Positions 38,888 through 52,200 of a DNA stretch of 64,000 bases are shown here, piece by piece. The stretch is taken from the NCBI GenBank assembly GCA_021613375.1, contig CM038721.1, positions 1,570,986-1,634,985 of the forward strand, given 5' to 3'. A program made the translations under genes and the position numbers. Below the pieces are notes generated by a model that was not told the DNA's origin, did no database searches, and saw nothing but the letters and a program-made list of their open reading frames with translations. This DNA is from Megaleporinus macrocephalus. Taxonomy: Eukaryota > Chordata > Actinopteri > Characiformes > Anostomidae. Each line of letters starts with the position of its first letter. The stretch's first letter is position 1.

Positions 38888-40205
38888 AAAAATTAAAAAA
38901 TTGAAGATACAGAAAGTTTTTAAAAAATTTATACATTACTAATTTCTGCTGTTTAGAAAATACAACAATTATGAATTCTTACTAAATTATCTTAACCATA
39001 TTTTAACCTTTTAACTAAATTATTGCTACCAATGCATTAACCCTTAAATGGCTTTTACAGTTAATATATCACAGTATTTGGTATCTGGTTTGTTTGCAGA
39101 GCATTTTGTGGCTACGATCTAAAAAAGTTTTTTAAAAAAGTCAGCAAGTCTGGTGTCGTTCACCCTGGGAATGTTAATTTTGGGGGGTGGAGCTTCAGAA
39201 GGAGCACAGAATGGAGGAGCACCTTTAATCTTTGCTTGCACTGCTTTTACACCTTATTATTAAATATTAATCAGTATTAATAGAGGAAGTAGAGCTTTTA
39301 CACTTTATTATTATAAATAATAATAAGTATTAATAGAATAAGTAGTGCTTTTACACTTTATTATTAAATATTAATCAGTATTAATAGAGTAAGTAGAGCT
39401 TTTACACTTTATTATTAAATATTAAACAGTATTAATAGAGTAAGTAGTGCTTTTACACTTTATTATTAAATATTAAACAGTATTAATAGAGTAAGTAGTG
39501 CTTTTACACTTTATTATTAAATATTAATCAGTATTAATAGAGTAAGTAGAGCTTTTACACTTTATTATTAAATATTAAACAGTATTAATAGAGTAAGTAG
39601 TGCTTTTACACTTTATTATTAAATATTAATTAGTATTAATGGAGTAAGTAGAGCTTTTACACTTTATTATTAAATATTAATCAGTATTAATAGAGTAAGT
39701 AGTGCTTTTACACTTTATTATTAAATATTAAACAGTATTAATGGAGTAAGTAGAGCTTTTACACTTTATTATTAAATATTAATCAGTATTAATAGAGTAA
39801 GTAGTGCTTTTACACCTTATTATTAAATATTAATCAGTATTAATAAAGTAAGTAGTGCTTTTACACCTTATTATTAAATATTAATCAGTATTAATAGAGT
39901 AAGTAGAGCTTTTACACTTTATTATTAAATATTAATCAGTATTAATAGAGTAAGTAGAGCTTTTACACTTTATTATTAAATATTAATCAGTATTAATAGA
40001 GTAAGTAGAGCTTTTACATACGTCAGTGTGTTTATTTAACTCTTTCCAAGCTTCTCCTAAACAACCCAGTATTATTATCAGTTCTCATCTAATACCTGCT
40101 TTGACTGCTCAGTACTTCATTAAGATAAATCAAGATTTGCTGCTGAAGGAACTGAACACATTCATACAATGTCTGGGGCGTCCAGGAGAAATCTGGAACT
40201 ACACT
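38105..40205 (+). mobile_element. AT-rich dispersed element, copy 3, with inserted segment
   Basis: Two blocks of 51-bp units (38105-38830 and 39243-40018), followed by the same right flank as copies 1 and 2 (CATACGTCAGTGTGTTTATT). The blocks are separated by a 412-bp copy of 37033-37416. Some units carry TTATAAATAATAATAAGTAT instead of the normal core. Confidence 0.85.
38832..39243 (+). repeat. Segmental copy of 37033-37416 inside the array
   Basis: Starts TGCTTCCAACAGCAGTGC and ends TTTGCTTGCACTG, nearly identical to the source. Differences are a longer AAAT tract, a TTTTTTAAAAAAG insertion and one C/T change. Both junctions fall at short shared words (TGCTT left, CTG right). Confidence 0.9.
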
Positions 40206-40466
40206 GGTGAACACTCACTGATTCTTAAAACACGTGGCTGAGGAACAACAGATGTTTGCACAGTAGTGTAGCTCCAGAATGACGTGCACAGACTTGCCAG
40301 TGACACCTGATGAGTCTTCAAAACATCTTTCTTGTTCGGTTCAGTCATACAGCCACAGCGCTCGCAGTGCATACATCATTGGTCCAACCAGCAGAGATCA
40401 AATCTCCAACTAGCTACACTTTGATTATCAGCGCAGCGCCGCCATGCAAATCATATATATATGTAT

Positions 40467-40809
40467 TAGGGGTGTAAGAAAATATTGAATATCGGGATAT
40501 TATATTTAGTGATACTGTATTGATTCTCAAAAATCACAGTATCGATACACAGATTCCTGGCAGGGAGTCAATGTGTGTTGTGTTTAAACCTCTAAGCACT
40601 AGATGGCAGTGTTGTAATCCATTTTCAGCTCCGCTCAAACATTAACAAGCAGCACAAGGACGCAGTGCTATTGTAAACATTGATCAACCTGTTCATATAG
40701 TGGTGTGTTTTAATAGTAGGATTTGAAAAATCACAGTATATCACTTTACTTACTTGGCTGTATAACGATACATATTGTATTGCCAGGTTCTTGCCAATAC
40801 ACAGCCCTA
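40467..40809 (-). mobile_element. hAT-like element, family 2 copy 2
   Basis: The ends TAGGGGTGT and ACAGCCCTA are inverted. It lies in TATATA-rich flanks. The body is the reverse complement of the 28.07-kb copy (CCTCTAAGCACTAGATGGCA, TGGTGTGTTTTAATAGTAGG). Confidence 0.8.
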
Positions 40810-40811
40810 AA

Positions 40812-40841
<30 letters not shown>

Positions 40842-40842
<1 letters not shown>

Positions 40843-41215
40843 GCGTTAGTCAAAAGTATCAGGACACACTTTTCTTCCAGAAACAAAAGGGACAATGACA
40901 TATTTAGGCTTTTAGGCTATGTCACGAACATGGCCACCATCTTGAAAGCCACCATATTGGATCAAGGTCAAGTTTTTTCCAATGGGAAGGTGGTCGTGTA
41001 GCAGATCAAAGAAAACCAGAATTGTCTCAGAAATTGATTGATGTAATCAGATTTGTAATATCTCTTGTAGTTCAAACGTTACAACACAGAAAGTTACAAC
41101 AACAACCACATTGAACAACATGTTCAGTGAGCTGTCCCTGGTGCTGGACACAGATCTGAAGGCATATGGCCCAGCCCTTACAACAACACCTACATTTCTA
41201 ACCTACAAAAGAAAT
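40842..41215 (+). mobile_element. Element with TCAAAAGT terminal sequence (mariner-like?)
   Basis: Left end GCGTTAGTCAAAAGTATCAG then GACACACTTTTCTTCCAGAA. The other end of this family is seen at 59775-59985 in inverted form (GGGTGTCCCGAGACTTTTGA). Shared inside: AAAGTTACAACAACAACCAC and GCTGTCCCTGGTGCTG. No transposase; the superfamily is a guess. Confidence 0.5.
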
Positions 41216-42095
41216 TAATAAACTATTAACAGTGTGAAACATCTACAGTGAAATAAAAGTATTATCTCTTCACCCAGTTTGTGTGATTTTATACCATTTT
41301 TTCAAATTTGACACATTTACCTGGTGACCCCTGGTTCCCATCACCACCACTATAAAGAAGTCTGGAGTCTGCAAGCTTCTCTAAACCTTCAAACCACTCT
41401 GAACGACTTTGTTTACATATCAGCGAATGAATTATGCAAAAATCTCATTTTGAACCTGATAAATCTCCATGTTTGCAGATGGACTGGCTGTGTTTGGGGT
41501 TTTAACAGGAGCACTGATGCACACAACAGGTGATTTAGTGTCACACACATAGGCTCACCTGACCAGTGAACAGCAGGCCCTGCATCCGGTTACAGCTTAT
41601 ACATCCAGGTGTTGACTTACTGGAACACAAGAGCTGTACAAACACTGACCTGTGGCTCTCTGCACGTATGTAAAACACAATTCACTGTGAACGCTGTCTT
41701 TAACGTCCCCATAATAACGTCCCCGACTGCACTGCTGTTGATTAAAGAAACCACAGCGAGCCATAAAACTTCAAAGCTATCGTTAACGTCCTGATAAGAC
41801 AAAATCTGGGGTGAAGAAAATCTGAGATTTGCAGCTTCAAGGTGGTAAAGACGTCCTACGCTCTCCAATAAGTTACTCAACACCAGGAAGCTTCAGCCCA
41901 TCTCTGAATACGTCCTCACAGCACTGAATAACAAAGAACGTACAGGTGGGGACATGACCAGGTGCAGCTTTCTGGTTACTTTCAGCTGGAGGCTATAGCC
42001 AAGCAGACAACCGAGGATCTCTCTTCAGCTCTCAGTCTCAAATTAACAAGTTCATTAGAGTTAATTATATCAGCTCCACTGACCGTATAGGATAG
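41216..42095. other. Sequence with one dispersed-repeat fragment, no gene
   Basis: GGTGACCCCTGGTTCCCATC at about 41323 is the unexpanded form of the repeat that seeded the 32.7-kb array. The rest is unassigned. Confidence 0.4.
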
Positions 42096-43085
42096 AGGTC
42101 AGTAACAGGCGGACCGTGATCCGGGTCCGGACCCAGGTGTTGTTCAATGTGGACCCAAACTGATAAACTACTGAGGAGGACTTTATTCTGACAGTGTTTA
42201 TTTTAAGAGGCGGAGCTTTTCTAGTCTTTACGGTACACGGGCTTTACAGCGCAGTAACCTCACAGACCAATCACGTGCTCTGTAAGATCACCAAAAGCTC
42301 CTCAGCCAATCAGATCTGTGCAGATTCAGGAGTGGGGCGCACACAGGCGGATACGAAGCGAGAAGCAGCAGAGAATAAAACGAGTCGGAGGATAAAGCGA
42401 GTCAGAGAAAGAATAAGGTGGTGTAATAAAGAGAAGTGGAGGCAGAGAGTGACCGTTGAGGCAGGAATGGAGAGTCGGAGAGTAAAGTGAGTCAGAGAAA
42501 GAATAAGGTGCTGTAATAAAGAGAAGTGGAGGCGGAGAGTCACTGTCGAGGCAGGAATGGAGAGTCGGAGAGTAAAGAGTGTCAGAGAAAGAATAAGGTG
42601 GTGTAATATAGAGAAGTGGAGGCGGAGAGTCACTGTTGAGGCAGGAATGGAGAGTCAGAGAGTAAAGCGAGTCAGAGAAAGAATAAGGTGCTGTAATAAA
42701 GAGAAGTGGAGGCGGAGAGTCACTGTTGAGGCAGGAATGGAGAGTCGGAGAGTAAAGCGAGTCAGAGAAAGAATAAGGTGGTGTAATAAAGAGAAGTGGA
42801 GGCGGAGAGTCACTGTTGAGGCAGGACTGGAGAGTCGTATATGTTTATTCTTCACAGGCGGCTCCAGCAGGTCCAGATATGAAACTGAGTTAACGAGAAG
42901 ACACTACTTTATTTACTGCCTCTATAAATAAACACTTTAAGATTCTCTTTTTTCAGTGTTCTGTTTGTTTAATGTAGCTCTTGTTTTTATTGAAGTGAGT
43001 AAAATATTTATTATTAGTTTATAAATAATTAATTCAGTTCAGTATTTAAACAGTAAATATACTGAAATATACTGAACGGTATGTG
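42096..43085 (+). mobile_element. Dispersed element with internal 90-bp array, copy 2
   Basis: Starts near AGGTCAGTAACAGGCGGACC and GTGATCCGGGTCCGGACCCA, a start I associate with fish hAT-like elements. The body matches 23440-24380 in reverse. The internal region holds five 90-bp units instead of 17-bp units. Confidence 0.65.
42385..42835. repeat. 90-bp minisatellite, about 5 copies
   Basis: The unit starts ATGGAGAGTCGGAGAGTAAA, continues GCGAGTCAGAGAAAGAATAA and ends GAGGCAGGA. A multiple of three, so frames on both strands stay open for 100-125 residues; these are not genes. Confidence 0.93.
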
Positions 43086-43119
43086 TGGTGTGTTGGTGTT
43101 TCAGTAGTTGATGGTATAA

Positions 43120-43440
43120 GATGCTGATACTAGATACTTCAGTAAACAGGATACACCACTGAATCAGAACACACGTTAGAGATGATGAGGGTCTGGACCG
43201 GCCTGAGGAGATCTCCTCTAACTGGACCGTACTGGAATCCCATGATCTAGGAGCACCTTGTAGTTCTACTCTTACAGACTGTAGTTCATCTGATTCTCTG
43301 TATTCTTTATTACTCTGTTCTTTAATGATCAGGACCCCCACAGGACCACCACAGAGCAGATACTATTAGGGAGGTGGGTCATTCTCAGCACTGCAGTGAC
43401 ACTGACGTGGTGGTTAATATTAATATCACTATTAAAAAGG
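43120..43440 (-). mobile_element. Dispersed fish repeat fragment
   Basis: TCATTCTCAGCACTGCAGTG then ACACTGACGTGGTGG, and CAGGACCACCACAGAGCAG, are words of a repeat I recall as abundant in otophysan fishes (catfish, characins). Orientation and class are uncertain. Confidence 0.4.
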
Positions 43441-44359
43441 TGTATTATTGAAAATTATTATTATAAAAATCTCCTGAAAATATGACAGCTTGCACTCGAC
43501 GGCTGTTTTAACTGGAAATTTAATTAATGAACCTTTTAATTAACATTTGATGAATCTCTGATTTTTGACTCACAGTGTGGCTTTTATCTCCTCCAGCAGC
43601 TCCAAATTTAACACTACATTCATTAACACCTCACGTTCCCTGCCTTGGAGCTCAGCTCCTCCTGGACCCCCGTCCTCCTGCGGGACGCTGCTTCTCACCA
43701 AACCTAACAACTGCAGCTAAACAAGACCTTCTGTAGAGAGGCAGACAGAGCTCTGATGGGGGGCTCTGACCATGTGTTCATTTAAAAAAGGTCCATAATC
43801 ACAAAAACTTATTCTTATTAAAATTACCTTATAAAAGGCTACTAGGCTTATTTACACATTCACAAATAACATTACTATAATAATATATTATATATATATA
43901 TTATAATAATGACACATTTTGATGGTTTTGCTGAGCAGGTCATACCATCTGACACGCTAAACCGGACCATTTAAACCAAAAGTGCTCCAAATAATCCCAC
44001 TTTCACTACATTTATGGAATTTTGCACCAAACTATTTCATTTAGACTTATTTTAATTAGAATTGTATAGAAAAAATTACTTAATTTACTTAATTACCATA
44101 TATAACTGGATGGTTTCACCACCACTTCTAAAGGCAAAAGTAATGAATTTGATATAACTGCATTGAAGATTGCTTCACGTGAGAATCATTTAAGATCTAT
44201 ATCTATAATTCTATACATCAGAGCTGTCCAAAGACAAACATGCATCTCCAAAACAGAAACTTTACAGTGGGGGACAAAGACTTACTCACAGCAAGTGATT
44301 TCTGAGCATTTCTATTGGTCCATTCATCATGAAACAGAATGTAAAAAGCATACATATAC
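43441..44359. other. No gene seen
   Basis: AT-rich. TATATA tract near 43890. TTTCTATTGGTCCATTCATC near 44308 repeats a fragment found at 27254 and 53667. Confidence 0.35.
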
Positions 44360-45287
44360 ATTTTTGAAGCCGATTCCAATCGCTGATCACCTTTTAGCAC
44401 GATCGGCTGATCGGTGGGGGCGGGGCTATATGCCAGGGCAGGGCTACATGTAGTTATTAGCGCAAGCAAGTCATGAAACATGATCTAAACTGGTTTATTA
44501 CCATTTTTAAGGAGCTCATGTGAAACAATATAATATTTTTAACTAAATTATCAGTAAATAAACAAAGTAAATCAAACAAACATTGCCAATACTGCAATTA
44601 TTACACTTAGACCCTTAATTTAAAACTAAAAAAGCTAATTAAATAAATACAGTAAAAACTGCAGTCATTAAACTCAGACTCTGTTATTTTAAACTAAATC
44701 TGTAATCATTAAATGTAGAATATTGAATTTCTGCTGCTGTTCTGTTTGTACCAGTCAGATCTGGTCTGTACTGGTTTCTGGGTTATTAGTTTGTGTTAGC
44801 TGTGTGTGCTAGCTCTGCTGTTTACTGATACTCACTGTGTTCAGCTGTGTGGTGTCTCTGAAGTTTCGTATCAGATTAGTAGAGTTAAAACTCTTTGTCT
44901 TGGTTCCTCCACGAGAGACGCTGATTTACATATTTCAAAAACGTCCTGGATGAGTCTGAGTCTCATTCGGTAACAAACTGCCAGACGGACGACATGTTTT
45001 CTATCAGCGCATGCCATGAACGTTATAAACTGTTCTCGCGAGGCCGCTGCTTTAGTCAGTCTGTAGAAAACGAAACGGTATGCTTTTCCACCTAGTGGTT
45101 CAGAAAGGAATTGCAAGGACCTGGCTGCAGGGGGTTTCAACGAAACGCTAGCTGAAAAAAAATACAGCTTAATAGTTTAACGCCATCGATCGGGTAAACT
45201 GGAGAAATACTGGCCGGTCACCGATCACATATTTTGATCAAAAATCATCCAATACTGATACATAGCCGATCGATCTTTCCATCTCTA
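44360..45287 (-). mobile_element. hAT-like element, family 1 copy 2
   Basis: Reverse complement of the 21.3-kb element over nearly its full length: GCAGGGCTACATGTAGTTAT, GAGCTCATGTGAAACAATAT, CTGCTTTAGTCAGTCTGTAG, CCATCTCTA end. The left terminus is eroded. This copy differs by many substitutions. Confidence 0.8.
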
Positions 45288-46640
45288 ATGTTTACATGTG
45301 ATCAAGCTCACATTGTTCATGAAATGAAGCCAGTAAACACAGTGTAAAGTTTAAAATTGCCTAAACGACAAAAGTAGCCCACCGTGATTGTGATGTCACA
45401 ACGACAGCCTTCCCAACACCCCCAATGAGCGACTAAATCTGACCGTCCTGCACATTTCAGCAACTTACTGCTATTCAGATGAGGCACCAAACAGGCCAGC
45501 GAATCAGAACAGATCCTCTACATATCAGTACAGTATCAGTCAAAAGTTTGGGCATCCCAGGTTCTTCTTCCTATGTGTACTATATTAATAATAATAATAA
45601 TATTAGTGAATAAGTGTGAAGAGATCAGAACTATAGAATAGTCGGTATGGAATTATTCCTGGAGCAGAATTAAACATCTGGTTGTGTTTAAAGAATGTTT
45701 CGAGGGTCTTTTAGAAATGAGCTCATTTGCTCTGATGCAGGTTTACATACTTTGAACATTCTGACCAGCAGCTTCATGAGGAGCCACATGAGCTGCTTCT
45801 CTAACAGGACTGAAGAAGATAGTGTAGATGCTGAGATCTTGTTCTGATAAACAGGTTTGGTGGTTTTATAGCTCTTATAAAAATATACATTCTCATTTTT
45901 ACATTTAAATACACTCAAATGTTTGTTATAGAGATATATGTGTACATGGGCTCCAACTTTACTGTTTACACTCGTCTCTCAGACGTGTATTCATTATAAG
46001 ATGAACGTTATAAGATGATAAACACAGTAAAGCACAGCTGTATGCAGCTATACGGTTTGATGGTCATTTGAGGTGAAAGACTGATATGATCTGCTCAGAC
46101 TCAGACAGAAAGTATATCAGCTAAATTACAGCATCCTGAGTGACTTACAGAGGCTGATGGGAATTAAAGCTTTAAGCTGCACTCAGCTAAGCGAGGGGGG
46201 GGTAGTTTTGGATTAGCACAATGCTGCGTTTTAGCCAACGTAACACCTGCACTCGTCATCCTGCCATTCAAACGCTCCAGCCCAACAGAGCAACCGAGGC
46301 CTGAGCTGCTCGCGGCTGATGTGTCCTCCAGAGGAACGCCGTCCAGCGTTTATGGGAAACTGGGTCTCTGAGTGGAGCGCGGACGTCACGCCATTCTGTA
46401 AACAGATAAATGACGCGATAAGGAGAAGCAACAGATGCCGGAACTCTCTGAAAACTGGGAGCGTCCACGGGCAGGAAACGGCCTCCTTTTAAGCATGGTA
46501 AACATTACGCCTTGCTGGACGACTCCCTAGCTTTCAATCCAGCCACTCTCTGACCGGCTTGACCCCAAACAGAGGGACTGAGTAAACAGGCTGCAAGAGA
46601 AGTAGCATTACAAGGTTCTCAGCGATGAGGCTGCACAATC
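45288..46640. other. Tc1-like end fragment and unassigned sequence
   Basis: At about 45537, CAGTCAAAAGTTTGGGCATC resembles a Tc1/mariner terminus, followed by about 380 bp of element-like sequence. The stretch 46240-46500 is less AT-rich, with several CpG, and could be regulatory, but no motif settles this. Confidence 0.4.
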
Positions 46641-46679
46641 AGCAGTTAATCATTGCTGCGATACACTGCTACGATGTCC

Positions 46680-47380
46680 ATGTGGGCCCAGCTTGAGTTT
46701 AAGATGCGCTGCCAGTTGGGTCCCCTTCAGGTATCTCAGTTTGGGTCCACAAGGATGTGTCCACTTGCCACTATTGGGGCCAATCTGGGCTGTGAACAAT
46801 CATCCACTGGCCCCACAATCAACACAGAAATAAGTGTAACCCTGCTGGGACCACAAACGTAGCTTAACTGGGCCCCATGACCGTGACCCAAAGGCTGCCC
46901 ACACCTGTAGCCAAACTAGGGCTCATAAGTGTAACAAAATTGGGTCCCATAGCTGTAACCCAGATGGGGCCCACAAACTGACCCCACAACTGTAGTCCAA
47001 CTAAGGGCCCAAAGTTATAACCCAACTGAGCCCCAAAGTTGTAACCCAACTGAGGCCCAAAGCTATAAACCAAATGGAGCCTGAAGTTATAACCCAACTG
47101 GGGCCGCAAGTTATAACCCAACTGAGGCCCAAAGTTATAACCTAAATGGAGCCTGAAGTTATAACCCAATTGAGGCCTGAAGTTATAACCCAACTGAGGC
47201 CCAAAGCTATAACCCAAATGGAGCCTGAAGTTATAACCCAATTGAGGCCTGAAGTTATAACCCAACTGAGGCCTGAAGTTATAACCCAACTGGGGCCCAA
47301 AGCTATAACCCGACTGGGGCCGCATGTTATAACCCAACTGAGGCCCAAAGTTATAACCCAACTGGGGTCCACGTAACACC
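46680..47380. repeat. GGGCCCA-type repeat with 24-bp minisatellite
   Basis: 46680-46980 is irregular sequence of GGGCCCA, TTGGGTCCCA and TGTAACCCA words. From about 47000 to 47370 it becomes a tandem of about 15 units of AAGTTATAACCCAACTGAGG plus CCCA or CCTG. At 24 bp it stays open in several frames (196- and 111-residue artefacts). Confidence 0.9.
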
Positions 47381-48590
47381 AAATAAAAAGCCACCTCAAG
47401 CACACATAAAACCCAAACAGTCCAGATAAAATCCAAATAGGGCCCACAGTACATACTGGCTGCAGAGTTTTGACCAATTAAAGTGTGACTGAAACTGTGA
47501 TATTTATTTCTAATAAAAATTAACCATTAAAGCAACATTAATCTTAAAATTGCAGCTTTAGGAACAGTGTCTCTGTCAACTCCACTCCCGACCCGGAACA
47601 CCTGCTACAGTGCTATGGAACTCTGAAAGAGCGAGATGAAAGGATGTGCGACAGTCTCACAGTGATTCTCCAGTACCATCAGTAGAGGAGCAGCCCTGCA
47701 TCATGACCCTCCCGCCCTCATACCTGACTGTGGGTGATCATACATGTAAACATGATGACCTGCCAGAGATCTACTGGTGTTTTGGTCTGACTAGAACACA
47801 CGACTCCATTGTTGAAATGCTTGTATGCAAATGACTTGCGTCTCCATGTGTCTTGTTTTTAGCAGGTGTGGACGAGCGGAGATGACTGCAGTGCAGGTCA
47901 CTGTTTACTGTTCTCTCTGTGTAACTGCTATTACAACCTGTGTGAAAGTTTCCCAACCAATAGACACCAATTTCCCCAAAACTCCAGCTACAGTGAGACT
48001 AATAACAGTCCGTCTCAAAGCTTAGTTGGGGTGGATGATTGAATAAATTAAGTTTTTGTTTACTTTATAGTGACACCTTAACCCCCTTTTACACCAGAAG
48101 TTGTAACCGCTTCGTATATCACGCCGCATCATGCTGGGTGAGATAGCTTCCTATGCTAATGCTGCAGATGAAGCACCAACACAGGCTTTTAGACGCTGTG
48201 TTATTCTTTCAGAGCCAAACTAGCTTTTCAATTTAACATACGAGTCCGGGTCCATGTGAAGTTAGGATCCGGTACAGTCTGCGATGCCTGCGTCTCAACT
48301 TGACTTACTGAGGATATGAATAGCATTTCCGTCTCTATTGGCAAGGCGTCGCATATTACTACTGTAGAAGTCTTAAAAACCCCCTTCCATTTCAATGCGG
48401 CTTCAAGATGTCATGCATTTTCTTACTATGGAAAAGATAAGATCCACCCCGAAAGGCAACACTGCATCATTTTATTTTAAATGGAATCCTTTATTTATTT
48501 ATTTTAATTCACTTCAGTTTATGGCAGCGGACTGAGGGGATTTTTTTTTTTCGAAATTTAAGCTGTGCTGCTCATTGACGCCAAATTTAA
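47381..48590. other. No gene seen
   Basis: Several 60-residue frames without domains. No splice-bounded exon recognised. Confidence 0.35.
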
Positions 48591-48840
48591 AGATTCAAGA
48601 GGTTTATTGTCATTTCAGCTACATACCAGGACACTGAAATGAAACAACACCCCTGTAGGACACACACTATACAATACAATACAATATACACAATAAATAC
48701 AATACAATATATACAGTGCAGACAAAAGACTGCAAATATAAATAAATATAAAAGTTTGCACAGTTGTGTAAACATGGGCGCAACATACTCTAATATATTA
48801 GCAGATAGTCTGGGGTACATGACCAGCAGTCACTGAGGAA
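48590..48840 (-). mobile_element. LINE 3' tail fragment
   Basis: On the minus strand it reads towards GAAATGACAATAAACCTCTT and ends with a T/A-rich tail, with CAATACAATA simple repeats inside. This is typical of fish non-LTR retrotransposon ends. No coding part. Confidence 0.5.
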
Positions 48841-48964
48841 GCGACTATAACAGCAGTAATTTGATTAATACAGTTTTCTAGAAGCTGATAATGTTAAAGA
48901 AATGTACAGAAATGATGCAAATAATGGGATATATAGATTATCTACATAGGGCAATATCTCTATA

Positions 48965-49047
48965 TATGCAATAATTATATTATTATATTATATTATATTA
49001 TATTATATTATATTATATTATATTATATTATATTATATTATATTATA
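48965..49047. repeat. ATATT pentanucleotide microsatellite
   Basis: About 15 copies of TATTA in tandem. Confidence 0.95.
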
Positions 49048-49203
49048 CATTTTAACATGGAATGTTTTTAAGCCGGGCTCAGTACAGGCTTTTAGACACG
49101 GTTTGCTAACAGAACCGCTTGGTGGCCTTTCCCTGACTGGGTCTATGTGTGTGTTGGTATTGTAGCAGCACATCTTGCAGCGTTAATACAATCCAGACTA
49201 AAA

Positions 49204-52200
49204 GTGCATCCAAAATCTTCTACTAGTCAGTAGGTACTGGATTAGAGTCAGTACGTGCTGCTGGAGTGGTAGACTAGTAGGTAGTTTCAGTAGGAGAGTT
49301 TTAGTAGCTACACAATCTCAGACGTACTACGCCCACCATATTACCAGCATCCTGTTAGCAAGACGTCAGACCACCACCATAAAAGTCCTGCTATTCATTT
49401 AAAAGCTCGTTTACTGACAGATTTAGACTTTTAGTGACTCTGATCTGAGTTTTTATCTGATTATGTATCAGACGGTGTGGAGCTGTAGCTCAGAGAAGAT
49501 GAAACAGGAGGAATGTAATCATTGTTTATCTCAGCAGTAGCTCTAACTTCTGTAGCGGCAGTTCAGTAGCAGTAGCTACGTACACACAGCCGACGTTCAG
49601 CTTTACACCGTTTATTTAGTCCACTCTGAATTCATCCGCCGCTCCAGGTGAATCATGGGATACACAGTGTGCTGTGTTCACCTACATAAACATATCTGCT
49701 GATTCAGGAGGTCATCCAGGTACCATTCACTACTACTAAATACCTACTGAGTATTCAGACATACTAGCCACACTCGCTACTGATTTACTACTGAGTATTC
49801 AGACATACTAGCCACACTCGCTATTGATTTACTACTGAATATTCAGACATACTAGCCACGCTCACCTACTGATTTACTACTGAGTATTCAGACATACTAG
49901 CCACACTCGCTACTGATTTACTACTGAGTATTCAGACATACCAGCCACGCTCACCTACTGATTTACTACTGAGTATTCAGACATACTAGCCACGCTCACC
50001 TACTGATTTACTACTGAGTATTCAGACATACTAGCCACGCTCACCTACAAATATACTACTGAGTATTCAGACATACTAGCCACACTCGCCTACTGATTTA
50101 CTACTGAGTATTCAGATATACTAGCCACACTCGCCTCCTGATTTACTACTGAGTATTCAGACATACTAGCCACGCTCACCTACTGATTTACTACTGAATA
50201 TTCAGACATACTAGCCACACTCGCCTACTGATTTACTACTGAGTATTCAGATATACTAGCCACGCTCACCTACTAATTTACTACTGAGTATTCAGACATA
50301 CTAGCCACGCTCACCTACTGATTTACTACTGAATATTCAGACATACTAGCCACACTCGCCTACTGATTTACTACTGAGTATTCAGACATACTAGCCACGC
50401 TCACCTACTGATTTACTACTGAGTATTCAGACATACTAGCCACGCTCGCCTACTGATTTACTACTGAGTATTCAGACATACTAGCCACGCTCACCTACTG
50501 ATTTACTACTGAGTATTCAGACATACTAGCCACGCTCGCCTACTGATTTACTACTGAGTATTCAGACATACTAGCCACGCTCGCCTACTGATTTACTACT
50601 GAGTATTCAGACATACTAGTCACGCTCGCCTACTGATTTACTACTGAGTATTCAGACATACTAGCCACGCTCGCCTACTGATTTACTACTGAGTATTCAG
50701 ACATACTAGCCACGCTCACCTACTGATTTACTACTGAGTATTCAGACATACTAGCCACGCTCGCCTACTGATTTACTACTGAGTATTCAGACATACTAGC
50801 CACGCTCGCCTACTGATTTACTACTGAGTATTCAGACATACTAGCCACGCTCGCCTACTGATTTACTACTGAGTATTCAGACATACTAGCCACGCTCGCC
50901 TACTAATTTACTACTGAGTATTCAGACATACTAGCCACGCTCGCCTACTGATTTACTACTGAGTATTCAGACATACTAGCCATGCTCGCCTACTGATTTA
51001 CTACTGAGTATTCAGACATACTAGCCACGCTCGCCTACTGATTTACTACTGAGTATTCAGACATACTAGCCACGCTCGCCTACTGATTTACTACTGAGTA
51101 TTCAGACATACTAGCCACGCTCGCCTACTGATTTACTACTGAGTATTCAGACATACTAGCCACGCTCGCCTACTGATTTACTACTGAGTATTCAGACATA
51201 CTAGCCACGCTCGCCTACTGATTTACTACTGAGTATTCAGACATACTAGCCATGCTCACCTACTGATTTACTACTGAGTATTCAGACATACTAGCCACGC
51301 TCGCCTACTGATTTACTACTGAGTATTCAGACATACTAGCCACGCTCACCTACTGATTTCACTACTGAGTATTCAGACATACTAGCCACGCTCATCTACT
51401 GATTTACTACTGAGTATTCAGACATACTAGCCACGCTCACCTACTGATTCACTACTGAGTATTCAGACATACTAGCCACGCTCGCCTACTGATTTACTAC
51501 TGAGTATTCAGACATACTAGCCACGCTCACCTACTGATTTCACTACTGAGTATTCAGACATACTAGCCACGCTCATCTACTGATTTACTACTGAGTATTC
51601 AGACATACTAGCCACGCTCACCTACTGATTCACTACTGAGTATTCAGACATACTAGCCACGCTCACCTACTGATTTACTACTGAGTATTCAGACTTACTA
51701 GCCACGCTCGCCTACTGATTTACTACTGAGTATTCAGACATACTAGCCACGCTCGCCTACTGATTTACTACTGAGTATTCAGACATACTAGCCACGCTCG
51801 CCTACTGATTTACTACTGAGTATTCAGACATACTAGCCACGCTCGCCTACTGATTTACTACTGAGTATTCAGACATACTAGCCACGCTCGCCTACTGATT
51901 TACTACTGAGTATTCAGACATACTAGCCATGCTCGCCTACTGATTTACTACTGAGTATTCAGACATACTAGCCACGCTCGCCTACTGATTTACTACTGAG
52001 TATTCAGACATACTAGCCACGCTCGCCTACTGATTTACTACTGAGTATTCAGACATACTAGCCACGCTCGCCTACTGATTTACTACTGAGTATTCAGACA
52101 TACTAGCCACGCTCGCCTACTGATTTACTACTGAGTATTCAGACATACTAGCCACGCTCGCCTACTGATTTACTACTGAGTATTCAGACATACTAGCCAT

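Noticed and set aside
42194..42931. Arg/Glu-rich frames around the 90-bp array
   Set aside because: The unit length is a multiple of three, so frames stay open; the region is inside a dispersed element.
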